Made by a program: the position numbers and the translations under genes. Shown here one piece after another: positions 35,715 to 43,810 of a stretch of DNA of 64,000 nucleotides; the first letter of the stretch is position 1, and each line of letters opens with the position of its first letter. Where the stretch lies: positions 4,860,769 to 4,924,768 of the forward strand of contig NZ_KI913949.1 in assembly GCF_000332095.2 (NCBI RefSeq), read 5' to 3'. The notes below the pieces were generated by a model. The model did no database searches, was not told where the DNA came from, and saw only the letters and a program-made list of their open reading frames with translations. The stretch is from Leptolyngbya sp. PCC 6406. GTDB taxonomy: Bacteria; Cyanobacteriota; Cyanobacteriia; Phormidesmidales; Phormidesmidaceae.

Positions 35715-35846
35715 TTAGGGCGTGTGGACAATTAACGGGGAAACCCTTCCGGGGTAGGCATGACCACGCCCGCCCTACAGAATCAAGCTAGGGGCTGTAA
35801 CCGCCCCATAACCAGGAATCTGGCTTTGATTGTCCACAGCCCCTAG
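35715..35846 (+). mobile_element. MITE-like family C, copy 2
   Basis: A 132-bp element with ends TTAGGGCGTGTGGACAATTA and, inverted, CTAGGGGCTGTGGACAATCA. The interior matches 25273-25405 with few differences. Solo copies of the CTAGGGCGTGGGGA end occur at 12668 and 60437. It lies in the 520-bp gap 35477-35998. I see no gene in the remainder, which must contain the promoter of the desaturase gene. Confidence 0.8.
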
Positions 35847-35998
35847 CACCGTAGTCCTTCGGTCATCCGTGATTTTCCGTCGCAAAGTGTAGAGCAAGAT
35901 ACGGCTAGAGGGGTCTTTCTCGCCGGACACTATTCGGGCCGTTGCCACCTTTCCAGGTGGATATCACCTAATTTATTTGCCGAGCTGATACCCGTCAC

Positions 35999-37954
35999 AT
36001 GACCCAACTCCAAGATCTCGCATCTCTGCAAAACCTTTCCCGGCGGACTGTATTGAAACTGTTTGGGGTGGGTACGGTGGCAGCGGGAGTCAGCTACTCT
36101 CGCTTTAGCAAGCCTGAACCAGCGGTACACCAACGGGATTCCTTGGACCTGCCCTACCAGCCTGGACGAGAGCTAAAGGCGGTGGTAATCGGCGGTGGAC
36201 TGGCAGGGCTGGCCGCAGCCTACGAATTGAGTCAGCGGGGAGTACAGGTGACGCTCCTAGAGCGATCCCCGCAGTTGGGGGGCAAGGTGGCCAGTTGGCC
36301 GATCCAAGTGGGGGAAGACGCCTTCATGATGGAGCATGGCTTCCATGGCTTCTTTCCCCAGTACTACAACCTCTTCAACGTGGTGGAGGAACTGAGCATC
36401 CGCCAGAACTTCAAGTCTTTGAACTACTACTCTCTGGTCTATAAGGAGGGCTATGAGCCGGAGGTTTTCCGCCCCAGCCACTCCGCCTTCCCGTGGAATG
36501 TGATCGACCTAGCGGTGTCCTCCCATAACCGCCTCAAGTGGGGGATCAACCTGGCAAAACTCAAACACCTAGAGGTATTTCGGGAAATCACAGGCTTTCG
36601 TAATCCCCAAACCTACGAACGCCTCGACAACATTTCCGTGGCGGATTGGGTGGAGAGCGACTTTCCCAAGGGGCTCTATGACCTGTATTTCTTACCCTTT
36701 GCGAAGTCCAGTCTGAATGCCCCCGATGAACTCAGTGCGGGGGAGCTGATGCAGTTTTTCCACTTCTATTTCTTCGGAAATCCCGAGGGACTGGCCTTCA
36801 ATGGGACCTGCCAGGATATGGGCCGCAGTTTGGTAGACCCCATCGCCGATGCCATTCGCAACAATGGGGGACAGGTGATTACGGGGGCGACCGTCAGCCA
36901 GATTCAGTGGCAAGACGGTCAGATCGCCAATGTGACTTACCAGCAGGGAAGCCTAGAAGCCAACCCCATTCCCTTCTGGGTCGATCGCAATCCCCTACTG
37001 AGCAGCGATGAGGTGGAGTATTTCGGAGCCGGGGATCGGGTTTACAGCCTCCAGGCTGGAGCCCAGGAAGCCCTCTCCCTCACCTGCACTCACCAAGGCT
37101 GTACGGTCCAGCGCACCGTAGACACAACTGCTGACGGATTTGCCTGTCCCTGTCACGGGGCGGTCTATGCCGCCGATGGCACCGTCTTGGGTGGCCCCGC
37201 CCGAGAAGATTTGACCCGGTACCAAGTGCTAGAGCGTCGGGAGGATCAGGTGCAGTTGATGGCGATCGTGCCACCGAATCACACCGCGATCGCAGAAACC
37301 CTAGAGGCCGACTATTACGTCATGGCCGCCGATATTCCTGGGATTCAGCATTTGTTCTCCCTGTCGGAGGGCGACCAGGACGCCACCCTAGTTAGCCAAG
37401 TCGATCAGCTCCGAGTAGCGGATCCCTTCGCCGTGGCCCGATTCTGGTTTGATAGCGACTTTGACTGGGATCACAGTTGGTTTACCTCCCTGTCGGGCTA
37501 TCGCCTCACGGACAGCATCACCCTCTACCATCGCATCCAGGACGACTACATCGCCTGGGCACAGCGCACAGGGGGCAGTGTGGTGGAACTCCACGCCTAC
37601 TGCTATAAGGAAAAGGAGTTTCCCACCCAACAGGCCGTGCTGGAAACCTTCCAGTCAGAGCTGTTTGAGATTGTGCCAGAGTTACGGGAGGCAACGATGC
37701 TCCACAAGCAGTTGGTAAATCAGAAGAACTTTGCAGGGTTTCCTCCAGGCAGCTTTAACGACCGCCCCACAACGGAAACCCCGGTCTCGAATCTGCTATT
37801 TGCTGGAGACTGGGTGAAAATGCCCTTTCCCTGCGGATTGATGGAGCGGGCGGTCAGCAGTGGCCTCCTCGCCGCCAACGCCATTCTTAAGCGGGAAGGA
37901 GCCCAGCGCCGCCCCTTGCTGTCTGTCAATCCAGAGGGCATCTTGAAGATTTAG
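35999..37954 (+). CDS. cruE: CrtU/CruE-like carotenoid desaturase with internal Rieske domain
   Basis: 651 residues. A Tat-like leader (SRRTVLKLFGVGTVAAG, 14-30) precedes an FAD motif AVVIGGGLAGLAAAYEL (61-77). The substrate region is EHGFHGFFPQYYNLF and the C-terminal flavin motif FAGDWVKMPFPCGLMERAV, as in CrtU-type desaturases. Inserted at about 325-425 is a Rieske 2Fe-2S domain with Cys363-x-His365 and Cys383-x2-His386. In Synechococcus 7002 CruE converts beta-carotene rings to aromatic rings for synechoxanthin. The match to CruE is by architecture and by the adjacent Rieske oxygenase. Another FAD amino-oxidase role is possible. Confidence 0.72.
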   Translation: MTQLQDLASLQNLSRRTVLKLFGVGTVAAGVSYSRFSKPEPAVHQRDSLDLPYQPGRELKAVVIGGGLAGLAAAYELSQRGVQVTLLERSPQLGGKVASWPIQVGEDAFMMEHGFHGFFPQYYNLFNVVEELSIRQNFKSLNYYSLVYKEGYEPEVFRPSHSAFPWNVIDLAVSSHNRLKWGINLAKLKHLEVFREITGFRNPQTYERLDNISVADWVESDFPKGLYDLYFLPFAKSSLNAPDELSAGELMQFFHFYFFGNPEGLAFNGTCQDMGRSLVDPIADAIRNNGGQVITGATVSQIQWQDGQIANVTYQQGSLEANPIPFWVDRNPLLSSDEVEYFGAGDRVYSLQAGAQEALSLTCTHQGCTVQRTVDTTADGFACPCHGAVYAADGTVLGGPAREDLTRYQVLERREDQVQLMAIVPPNHTAIAETLEADYYVMAADIPGIQHLFSLSEGDQDATLVSQVDQLRVADPFAVARFWFDSDFDWDHSWFTSLSGYRLTDSITLYHRIQDDYIAWAQRTGGSVVELHAYCYKEKEFPTQQAVLETFQSELFEIVPELREATMLHKQLVNQKNFAGFPPGSFNDRPTTETPVSNLLFAGDWVKMPFPCGLMERAVSSGLLAANAILKREGAQRRPLLSVNPEGILKI

Positions 37955-37961
37955 CATCCTG

Positions 37962-37992
37962 CATTGGGCGCAGAAACTGCGCCCAATGCAGC
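37962..37992. terminator. Hairpin between the two Rieske-protein genes
   Basis: 14-bp perfect arms TGCATTGGGCGCAG and CTGCGCCCAATGCA around AAA, seven bases after the desaturase stop. No T run follows, so it may be an attenuator or mRNA stabiliser and not a full stop. A partial third GAATTGGGCGCGG follows at 38000. Confidence 0.65.
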
Positions 37993-38166
37993 GACATCCT
38001 GAATTGGGCGCGGCATCTCGGCGGTGCATTGCTTCGCGAATGCACCCTACGGGAAATTCAATTCAAAATTCAAAACTCAAAATTCAAAACTCTCTGTCAC
38101 CTCTCCCCCACCCCATCCCCCCATCACTCCCTCACCCCATCACTCCCCCACCCCCTCACTCTACCT

Positions 38167-39255
38167 ATGGTCGCTACACCGCCCCTGACCTCTACGATCG
38201 CCACCTCACATAAAGAGCCCCATCTGCGGGAGCTGGGCATTAATGTAAACCATTGGTATGCTGTGGCCCGAGCCGATGAGGTTACTGCCGATAAGCCTCG
38301 GGGGGTGACCCTATGGCAGCAAAAAATTGTGCTCTTTCGCGATCGCAATCATCAAGTCCAAGCCCTCGAAGATCGCTGTCCCCACCGCCAAGTCCAGCTC
38401 AGCCACGGCGAAGTGGTCAATGGCGAAGTGGAATGCGTGTATCACGGTTGGCGCTTCGATGCGACGGGAGCCTGTACCCATGTGCCCTATTTAGGGGAGG
38501 CCCAAAAGCTGCCCACCTGCACCCTGCGCCGCTATCCCGTGCGGGAACAGGATGGATTCATTTGGGTGTTTCCAGGGGATGAGGCGCGACTTGCGGCGGA
38601 GAAGATCGAACCCCTGGCCCTACCGGAATGGGATCACCTCAACTACATCGCTACGGTATCCCTGATTGATGTGGAGTCCCACTACTCCTTTTTGATCGAG
38701 AACCTGATGGACATGTACCATGGGCGACTCCATGACGATCTGCAAGCCTGGGCAGATCCGGTCTTGAATACCATTGAGGAATCCGATCATCGGGTGGATG
38801 TCCATTACCACGCCCAAAGCTACTACCGCATCGATAAAATCTGGTCCGTCTCCCAGCTCTTTTTCCCAGCGCTGCGGAAACTGCACCCCGAGGATCTCTA
38901 CGTCAGCTATGTGTACCCCAACTGGGTCTCTACCCTGGGGCAAGATTTCAAGATTTGCTGTCTATTCTGCCCCATCAGCCCTACCCACACTCGGGCCTAT
39001 CTGATTCACTTCACCTCCCTGCAAGCCTTCCATCGGCTGCACAAGTTGCCGGTGGCCTTTCGCCGCTTTGTCAAAAATCGCCTCTTTGGCGCAGCTCAAA
39101 AGATGCTAGACGGCTTGGTGGTTCAGGACGTACTCATGCTGGAGCAAGAACAGCGCTCCTTCCTGGCCGATCCCAGCCTCAAGGGGCCGGAGCTAAACCG
39201 CGCCCTAGGTACGGTCCAGCGCCTGATCCGCAATCAGGCCACAGCAGACAACTAA
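38167..39255 (+). CDS. cruH: Rieske non-heme iron oxygenase, CruH-like
   Basis: 362 residues from the ATG at 38167. The Rieske site is Cys71-x-His73 (DRCPHRQVQLSHG) and Cys90-x2-His93 (ECVYHGWRF). The mononuclear iron site is ENLMDMYHGRLHDD, with Asp182, His185 and His189. This is an aromatic-ring-oxygenase fold. Directly downstream of a CruE-like desaturase, the best guess is the enzyme that oxidises the methyl groups of renierapurpurin to the carboxyls of synechoxanthin (CruH). This is contextual; pheophorbide-oxygenase relatives share the fold. The stop codon TAA is the start of a family D repeat end. Confidence 0.65.
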   Translation: MVATPPLTSTIATSHKEPHLRELGINVNHWYAVARADEVTADKPRGVTLWQQKIVLFRDRNHQVQALEDRCPHRQVQLSHGEVVNGEVECVYHGWRFDATGACTHVPYLGEAQKLPTCTLRRYPVREQDGFIWVFPGDEARLAAEKIEPLALPEWDHLNYIATVSLIDVESHYSFLIENLMDMYHGRLHDDLQAWADPVLNTIEESDHRVDVHYHAQSYYRIDKIWSVSQLFFPALRKLHPEDLYVSYVYPNWVSTLGQDFKICCLFCPISPTHTRAYLIHFTSLQAFHRLHKLPVAFRRFVKNRLFGAAQKMLDGLVVQDVLMLEQEQRSFLADPSLKGPELNRALGTVQRLIRNQATADN

Positions 39256-39356
39256 GGGACTTGCAGGAAAATCAACTACCCGCTCCGCTGATCGGGCTTT
39301 CTCCCTTTGGGAGAAAACCTGGCCACTGGGTACACTATGAACCCACAGATCCCTAA
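39252..39356 (+). mobile_element. MITE-like family D, copy 2
   Basis: Starts CTAAGGGACTTGCAGG at the stop codon of the Rieske oxygenase gene and ends, inverted, TTAGGGATCTGTGGG. It shares the TACCCGCTCCGCTGATCGGG core with 19867-20025 but lacks the nested insert. Confidence 0.78.
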
Positions 39357-39620
39357 GGGCTCTGCGGTAAAATTTAGCGGTATTGTCCCAATCCAGTACA
39401 CCCACAGTAGGGACGCACGGCTGTGCGCCCTCAGGGATGGACACAATCCAACTGCATATCGCCATAACGTGCCGATTAACCCAGTGAGGTGAGCCGAGCC
39501 GTATAGACCTGTGGGCAATAGCCTCTGCTTGAGGAACAAACTGGACTTCGCTCAACCGGCTAACCCGGAAAAATGCTTACCCCAGTGCCATTCGGCACTA
39601 ACTCGTTGGGGGGAAATTGC

Positions 39621-39751
39621 CTAGTGCTCTGCGGCGCAAATACTCTGACCGTTCTATCGCGGTACACCTCGGCCCCTCACCGTTCGGCTGAGCTCACGCC
39701 GAAGCCCTAACCCTCTCCAAGGGGAGAGGGGACCGGAAAATGTTGGGCTGG
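39621..39751 (+). repeat. Dispersed repeat family E, copy 2
   Basis: Begins CTAGTGCTCTGCGGCGCAAA and contains CGGCCCCTCACC and GGGAGAGGGGACCGG. Compared with the copy at 598 it has an extra 22-bp palindrome-like insert (TTCGGC...GCCGAA). The 620-bp gap 39256-39877 is entirely repeats plus unassigned sequence; no gene is seen. Confidence 0.72.
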
Positions 39752-39788
39752 TGCGACAGAATAGCAAGCCTATTTCAGCCTAGGTGTA

Positions 39789-39881
39789 CTAGTACCCTGC
39801 GGCAGAAATCCTCCGACTACTGTCGCGCAAGCCAGAGGCTTGCACGACGACGAGGGCTAACCTCATACCGCCCAGTACTAG
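39789..39881 (-). mobile_element. Short inverted-repeat element at the sufE 3' end
   Basis: Ends CTAGTACCCTGCGGC and, inverted, CTAGTACTGGGCGG; the inside has a GCAAGCC-AGA-GGCTTGC hairpin. The distal CTAG (39878-39881) supplies the sufE stop codon. Confidence 0.68.
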
Positions 39882-40312
39882 GTGCTCGCCACAAAGAGAG
39901 TAGCCTTTTGCTGCATGGTTTTGAAGATGTTGTAAAACCCATTCGCACGGGAGGGGGTCAGACTCACGTCCAGTTGGGTTTCTTGAATAAAATCGGGAGA
40001 TAGATTGATCACTTCCTCTGGGGTGAGACCGTTTACGGCGGTGATCAAGAGGGCCACCAAGCCCTTTGTGATCTGGGCGTCTGAATCACCCTGGAAGTGG
40101 ATCTGACCGTTCTCTAGGTGGGCAATGATGTACACCTGGGACACACACCCCGCCACCTTATTTTCTGGCGTTTTTTCAGCCTCGGGGAAGGGAGCAAGCT
40201 TCTTTGCAAACCACAGAAGTTGCTCGTAGCGCCGTTTGGGATCCGAAACCCGCTGAAAACGCTGCACCAATTTATCAATGGAGGCGGGACGGGTGGGGGA
40301 GGAGGCAGACAT
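39878..40312 (-). CDS. sufE: Cysteine desulfuration protein SufE
   Basis: A 144-residue sulfur acceptor that takes persulfide from SufS and passes it to the Suf scaffold in Fe-S cluster assembly. The acceptor Cys56 is in NKVAGCVSQVYI, the defining motif. The rest (GLVALLITAVNGLTPEEVI, PSRANGFYNIFKTM) is standard. No suf gene is beside it. The TAG stop lies inside the CTAG of a repeat end. Confidence 0.95.
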   Translation of the reverse strand: MSASSPTRPASIDKLVQRFQRVSDPKRRYEQLLWFAKKLAPFPEAEKTPENKVAGCVSQVYIIAHLENGQIHFQGDSDAQITKGLVALLITAVNGLTPEEVINLSPDFIQETQLDVSLTPSRANGFYNIFKTMQQKATLFVAST

Positions 40313-40332
40313 TGCGATCGCGAATGGACAAC

Positions 40333-40368
40333 AGGGGCATAGCTGGCAATGATGTCAGCTATGCCCCT
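40333..40368. terminator. Hairpin between the MpaB-family gene and sufE
   Basis: 13-bp arms AGGGGCATAGCTG and CAGCTATGCCCCT around 10 nt. Both flanking genes run on the minus strand, so it follows one gene and precedes the ATG of sufE by about 20 bases. There is no T run, and it could act on either transcript. Confidence 0.65.
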
Positions 40369-40393
40369 TCCATTGTAGAGATCTGCTGCCGCC

Positions 40394-41320
40394 TCAGGAC
40401 GCCGAGGTATGAGGCTTGAGAAAAGACCGCATCCGCATAAAGGGACAACGCGAGGCCGAGGCAACAGGTTGGACCTCGGCGTCGGGGACAGGTCCCAGGT
40501 TCTCCATATCATAGCCCTGGGGATAGCTGCGGGTAGGCCGATCCACAAAGAATCCCGACCGACGTGGCAGCACCCCCGTGGCAATCAACCACCGTCGCCC
40601 GCGAAAGTATTGCCGCAGCGTCCACTCCAGCCCCGGCAGGGGATTAGACCAGCCCAATGCCTGCCGCATAGGAGCATCTAGGAGGGCATACACTACGATC
40701 GGCACCAACCAGCCTAGACCGGCTGGGAGCCAATGCTGCATCAAGCGAATCACCCCATTCCCCACCTCCGCATTATCAGAGCTATAGGCAAAATGACGGT
40801 CCTCATAGTCCTGCTTAAAGGCTGCAAATGCCTCATCGCTTTCGGGCAAATCTTGAATGCCCATGCGATCCCCCACTGCCCGCCAAAAATAGAATAGGGA
40901 TTGCCTTTCCGTTTCCGTAAATAGCCGCCAGCCATACTGGCAATTCCAACGGATAGGCTCATAGCAAGAAGCCGACAGCACATACAGAAAGTCTTCGTTT
41001 TCAATTGGGTAGTGGCTGTGGATGCGGTTCATCCGCGCAATTGCCCGCTGGCCCTCGGGGCTGTCGTACCCCCATTTGAGGATATTGCCCAGGATTAGGC
41101 CGGTATCGTCGTAGCGCTTTTGGGGGCGATGAACAAATTCCCCCGTCTGGCGCAGAATAGCGGAAATTCTGGGCACACAGAATGTTCTCAGCAGAGCCAG
41201 CTCCAGGGCGCGGCTCATATCCCAGGCAAAGGTTTCCCCCACCATCTGACGACAAATTTCAACATGGTCTCGCTGCGGCTCAAGGCTGTGGTGTAACGAT
41301 AGATTCAGGTTCCCAGTCAT
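40394..41320 (-). CDS. MpaB-family (DUF2236) putative oxygenase
   Basis: 308 residues of the DUF2236/MpaB family, which includes the heme latex-clearing protein Lcp and fungal terpenoid oxygenases. Conserved features: RYDDTGLILGNILKWGYDSP, then ARMNRIHSHYPIENEDFLYV with the family's His-rich helix, and EPIRWNCQYGWRLFTETER. A substrate cannot be given. The C-terminus is basic and Pro-rich. Start ATG 41320. Confidence 0.82.
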   Translation of the reverse strand: MTGNLNLSLHHSLEPQRDHVEICRQMVGETFAWDMSRALELALLRTFCVPRISAILRQTGEFVHRPQKRYDDTGLILGNILKWGYDSPEGQRAIARMNRIHSHYPIENEDFLYVLSASCYEPIRWNCQYGWRLFTETERQSLFYFWRAVGDRMGIQDLPESDEAFAAFKQDYEDRHFAYSSDNAEVGNGVIRLMQHWLPAGLGWLVPIVVYALLDAPMRQALGWSNPLPGLEWTLRQYFRGRRWLIATGVLPRRSGFFVDRPTRSYPQGYDMENLGPVPDAEVQPVASASRCPFMRMRSFLKPHTSAS

Positions 41321-41457
41321 GTGTTAAAGACTGCTGTTGCAGACCCAGAAAGTACTGATAGCTACTTCCTTTTCCTGACCAACGACAGCAGTCTCCGGAG
41401 CAATCATCAGAAATTCATGGTTCCGAAATCAGATTGCCCCCATTCCCTACCCAGGCT

Positions 41458-43014
41458 TCATGGCAGAGGAAGGTTTCCGTACTCCCCCAATGCCCCCAGC
41501 TTCAAGCCGTCAAATCCTTGTAGGTAGCTGACTAAGGTTTGGCAAATTTGCCCTACCCCTCCCGGCACATTGGACTCCACATTCAAAGGCAGCACCGGAT
41601 CGTGGAGAGAGAGCCGCAATAGGCACCAGCCCCCTTCTTGGGGGGCTTGGCAGGCGATGCGCACCCCCTCGTGGGTGTTTGGCACTACGGTCCAATCTGA
41701 CTGGGTCGTGGCAAAGGTTCGCAGGTGTTCGATCACCTGGGTGCCGTAGGCTTGAAAGTCCTCGGCGGTGATAGTGATACGAAACTCTCGGCTCTCTACG
41801 GGTTCCTGTAGAGAAGCAATCCGAGCACTAAGATCTGTACCTGCACTGTGGGCCTTGGCCAGTTCGATCAGCAGTTTGCTCACGACATAGGCTCCATCAT
41901 CGAGAAAGTAGTTTTCCTTGAGCGCTGCGTGGCCTGAGGTTTCGATAGCCAGCCAGGACTCCTGCCCCGTTTCGTTTAAACGCAGGGCTTCGTTAATCAC
42001 GTTTTTGTAGCCCCGGCGAAAGCGGTAGTGGACCCCCTGAAGATCGGTTTCGATGAATTGGGTGAGGCCGTCAGAGGTAATGGAGTCGGTAACGATGGTG
42101 GAGCCGGGATGCTCCTGGAGCACGATAGCGGCCATGAGGGCAATCAGCCGATTGCGATTCAACTCTTGACCCTGGGCATCGACAGCAGCAGCGCGGTCCA
42201 CGTCAGTATCGAAAATAATCCCAAAGTCAGCCCGGTGCTCTAGAACCGCTTGGCGCAGGGCGGCCATAGCCACGGGATGTTCTGGATTGGGGACGTGATT
42301 GGGAAAGGTGCCGTCGGGGTCGAGGAATTGGCTGCCCGTTACATCGGCCCCTAGGGGTTCTAGCACTTGGGACACGTAGAAGCCCCCGGCCCCATTGCCC
42401 GCGTCCACGACAATATGTAGTCCGGTCAGGGGGCGATCGAACTGGGTGGGATGGTTTACCCCTTGGCGAATGGTGCGGACAAGCTGCTCGGCATAGACCG
42501 CCATAAAATCGCAGCTGTCCCGCTGTCCAAAAACGGGGGCGGGGGAAAAGGCCCCCGCTGCGGCTAAGTCCAGTAGAGCGGTGATGTCGGGTTTTTCCAG
42601 ACCTCCCTGGACGGTGAAGAATTTCATCCCGTTGCGGTTGAAGGGAAGGTGGCTGGCGGTGAGCATGATAGCCCCGTGGCACCCGTAGCCGGGAGTGATG
42701 GTGCTCATGAACATCGCGGGGGTGGAAGCGAGGCCGAAGTCGTAGACTCTGGCCCCTAGGCTGGTGATGCCCTCGGCGACGGCCTGCATCAGGGTTGGAC
42801 CCGATAGACGACTATCCCGTCCCAGAGCAATGGTGAGATCTGAGATCGCACGCTTTAAGCTTGTCGCCAGCCAGGTAGCAAAGGCTTGCCCCAGAGCGGT
42901 TGCGATCGCGGGGGTGAGGTTCACAACTTCACCGGGGACTCCATCCAGAGCCACCCCCCGAATATCGGAGCCATTTTGTAGAGCGGACCAAGAGAGAGCA
43001 GGGAGGACAGTCAT
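41458..43014 (-). CDS. Phosphomannomutase/phosphoglucomutase family enzyme
   Basis: A 518-residue alpha-D-phosphohexomutase that interconverts hexose 1- and 6-phosphates for nucleotide-sugar synthesis. The phosphoserine loop is MLTASHLPFNRNGMKFF (a TASHxPxxxNG form). The metal-binding loop is FDTDVDRAA, the sugar-binding loop contains ETSGHAALKENYFLDDG, and the phosphate-binding C-terminal domain has NTHEGVRI. N-terminal GSDIRGVALDG is also conserved. Whether mannose or glucose is preferred cannot be told. It may feed the glycan cluster, but it is distant. Confidence 0.9.
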   Translation of the reverse strand: MTVLPALSWSALQNGSDIRGVALDGVPGEVVNLTPAIATALGQAFATWLATSLKRAISDLTIALGRDSRLSGPTLMQAVAEGITSLGARVYDFGLASTPAMFMSTITPGYGCHGAIMLTASHLPFNRNGMKFFTVQGGLEKPDITALLDLAAAGAFSPAPVFGQRDSCDFMAVYAEQLVRTIRQGVNHPTQFDRPLTGLHIVVDAGNGAGGFYVSQVLEPLGADVTGSQFLDPDGTFPNHVPNPEHPVAMAALRQAVLEHRADFGIIFDTDVDRAAAVDAQGQELNRNRLIALMAAIVLQEHPGSTIVTDSITSDGLTQFIETDLQGVHYRFRRGYKNVINEALRLNETGQESWLAIETSGHAALKENYFLDDGAYVVSKLLIELAKAHSAGTDLSARIASLQEPVESREFRITITAEDFQAYGTQVIEHLRTFATTQSDWTVVPNTHEGVRIACQAPQEGGWCLLRLSLHDPVLPLNVESNVPGGVGQICQTLVSYLQGFDGLKLGALGEYGNLPLP

Positions 43015-43069
43015 GATAAGCGTGAACGGCTGCGAACTAATACATTGGAATGCGAACTAATACATTGGA

Positions 43070-43594
43070 CTAATACATCGGAATATAGGTAGGGGCCACA
43101 TTTTCGGGGCGGTAGCCAGCGGCGATACAGCGGACCATGGATTCCTCTGTCGCTAGGCTGGCGGTTTCCGCTAGGCCCGTAACGCACTGAGCGTAGCGCA
43201 CTGGCAGTAGGCTACGGTGGCAATGGTCTAGCACCGACAGAGAGCTGACGACGGGCAAAGTGGTGTGGATGTCGGTAACACAAGTAGCCACCTCTAGGGG
43301 GCGGCGATCGCGACTACAGGCAGTGAGGACATCACGGGGATCGAGGACAGCCTCCGAGAGCACTCCCGTGACGCAACTGGAGACCTCCGTGGGGCGGTAG
43401 GCCAATGCACAGGCCGCTGCGACCATCTCTGTCTCTAGGTCCAGGGCGAGGAGAGTGCTGGCGCAACTCATGTAGTCATTAGCCAGGGCTGACGGCAGGC
43501 CCAGGGTCAGCACCCCAGTGGTGATCAGACCAGCGGCGGCCAAGTGTATCGCAGACCACCGGGGAATTCCCTGAGACAAAGCAAAATGAGCCAT
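43070..43594 (-). CDS. Exported protein with Cys-pair repeats
   Basis: 174 residues with a signal peptide (about 1-38; LAAAGLITTGVLTLGLPSA then LAN). The mature part is four repeats of about 36 residues, each like AC-x4-RP-x-EV-x2-CVTG: ACALAYRPTEVSSCVTGV, ACSRDRRPLEVATCVTDI, HCHRSLLPVRYAQCVTGL and a last RCIAAGYRPENVAP. Each repeat carries a Cys pair. It resembles cyanobacterial periplasmic proteins of unknown role. Next to the mutase gene on the same strand. Confidence 0.72.
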   Translation of the reverse strand: MAHFALSQGIPRWSAIHLAAAGLITTGVLTLGLPSALANDYMSCASTLLALDLETEMVAAACALAYRPTEVSSCVTGVLSEAVLDPRDVLTACSRDRRPLEVATCVTDIHTTLPVVSSLSVLDHCHRSLLPVRYAQCVTGLAETASLATEESMVRCIAAGYRPENVAPTYIPMY

Positions 43595-43810
43595 AACAAA
43601 GGATTAAGGGTAATTAAGGGTTTTATCTTCCCGCAAAGGGATAATGAGCCAGGAAAACGGCTGTAAAGCCCTATTTTCACTGATCCTAGCGTCCTTCTCT
43701 GTACTATCCCTCACCGAACCCAATTTTCAGAAACCTTGAGGGGTGAGTGAATCTTCTACAGTTGAAAAGTAACTTTAGCGTTATTTTCCCAAAATCGAGG
43801 GTATTCCACT

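Noticed and set aside
38029-38166. 46 extra residues before the Rieske oxygenase
   Set aside because: The stretch is C-rich repeat and AT-rich spacer translation; domain homology begins after the ATG at 38167.
39205-39555. 116-residue minus-strand open frame
   Set aside because: It covers the end of the Rieske gene and the family D repeat; its VHSVPSGQV is repeat translation, also seen at the murI end.
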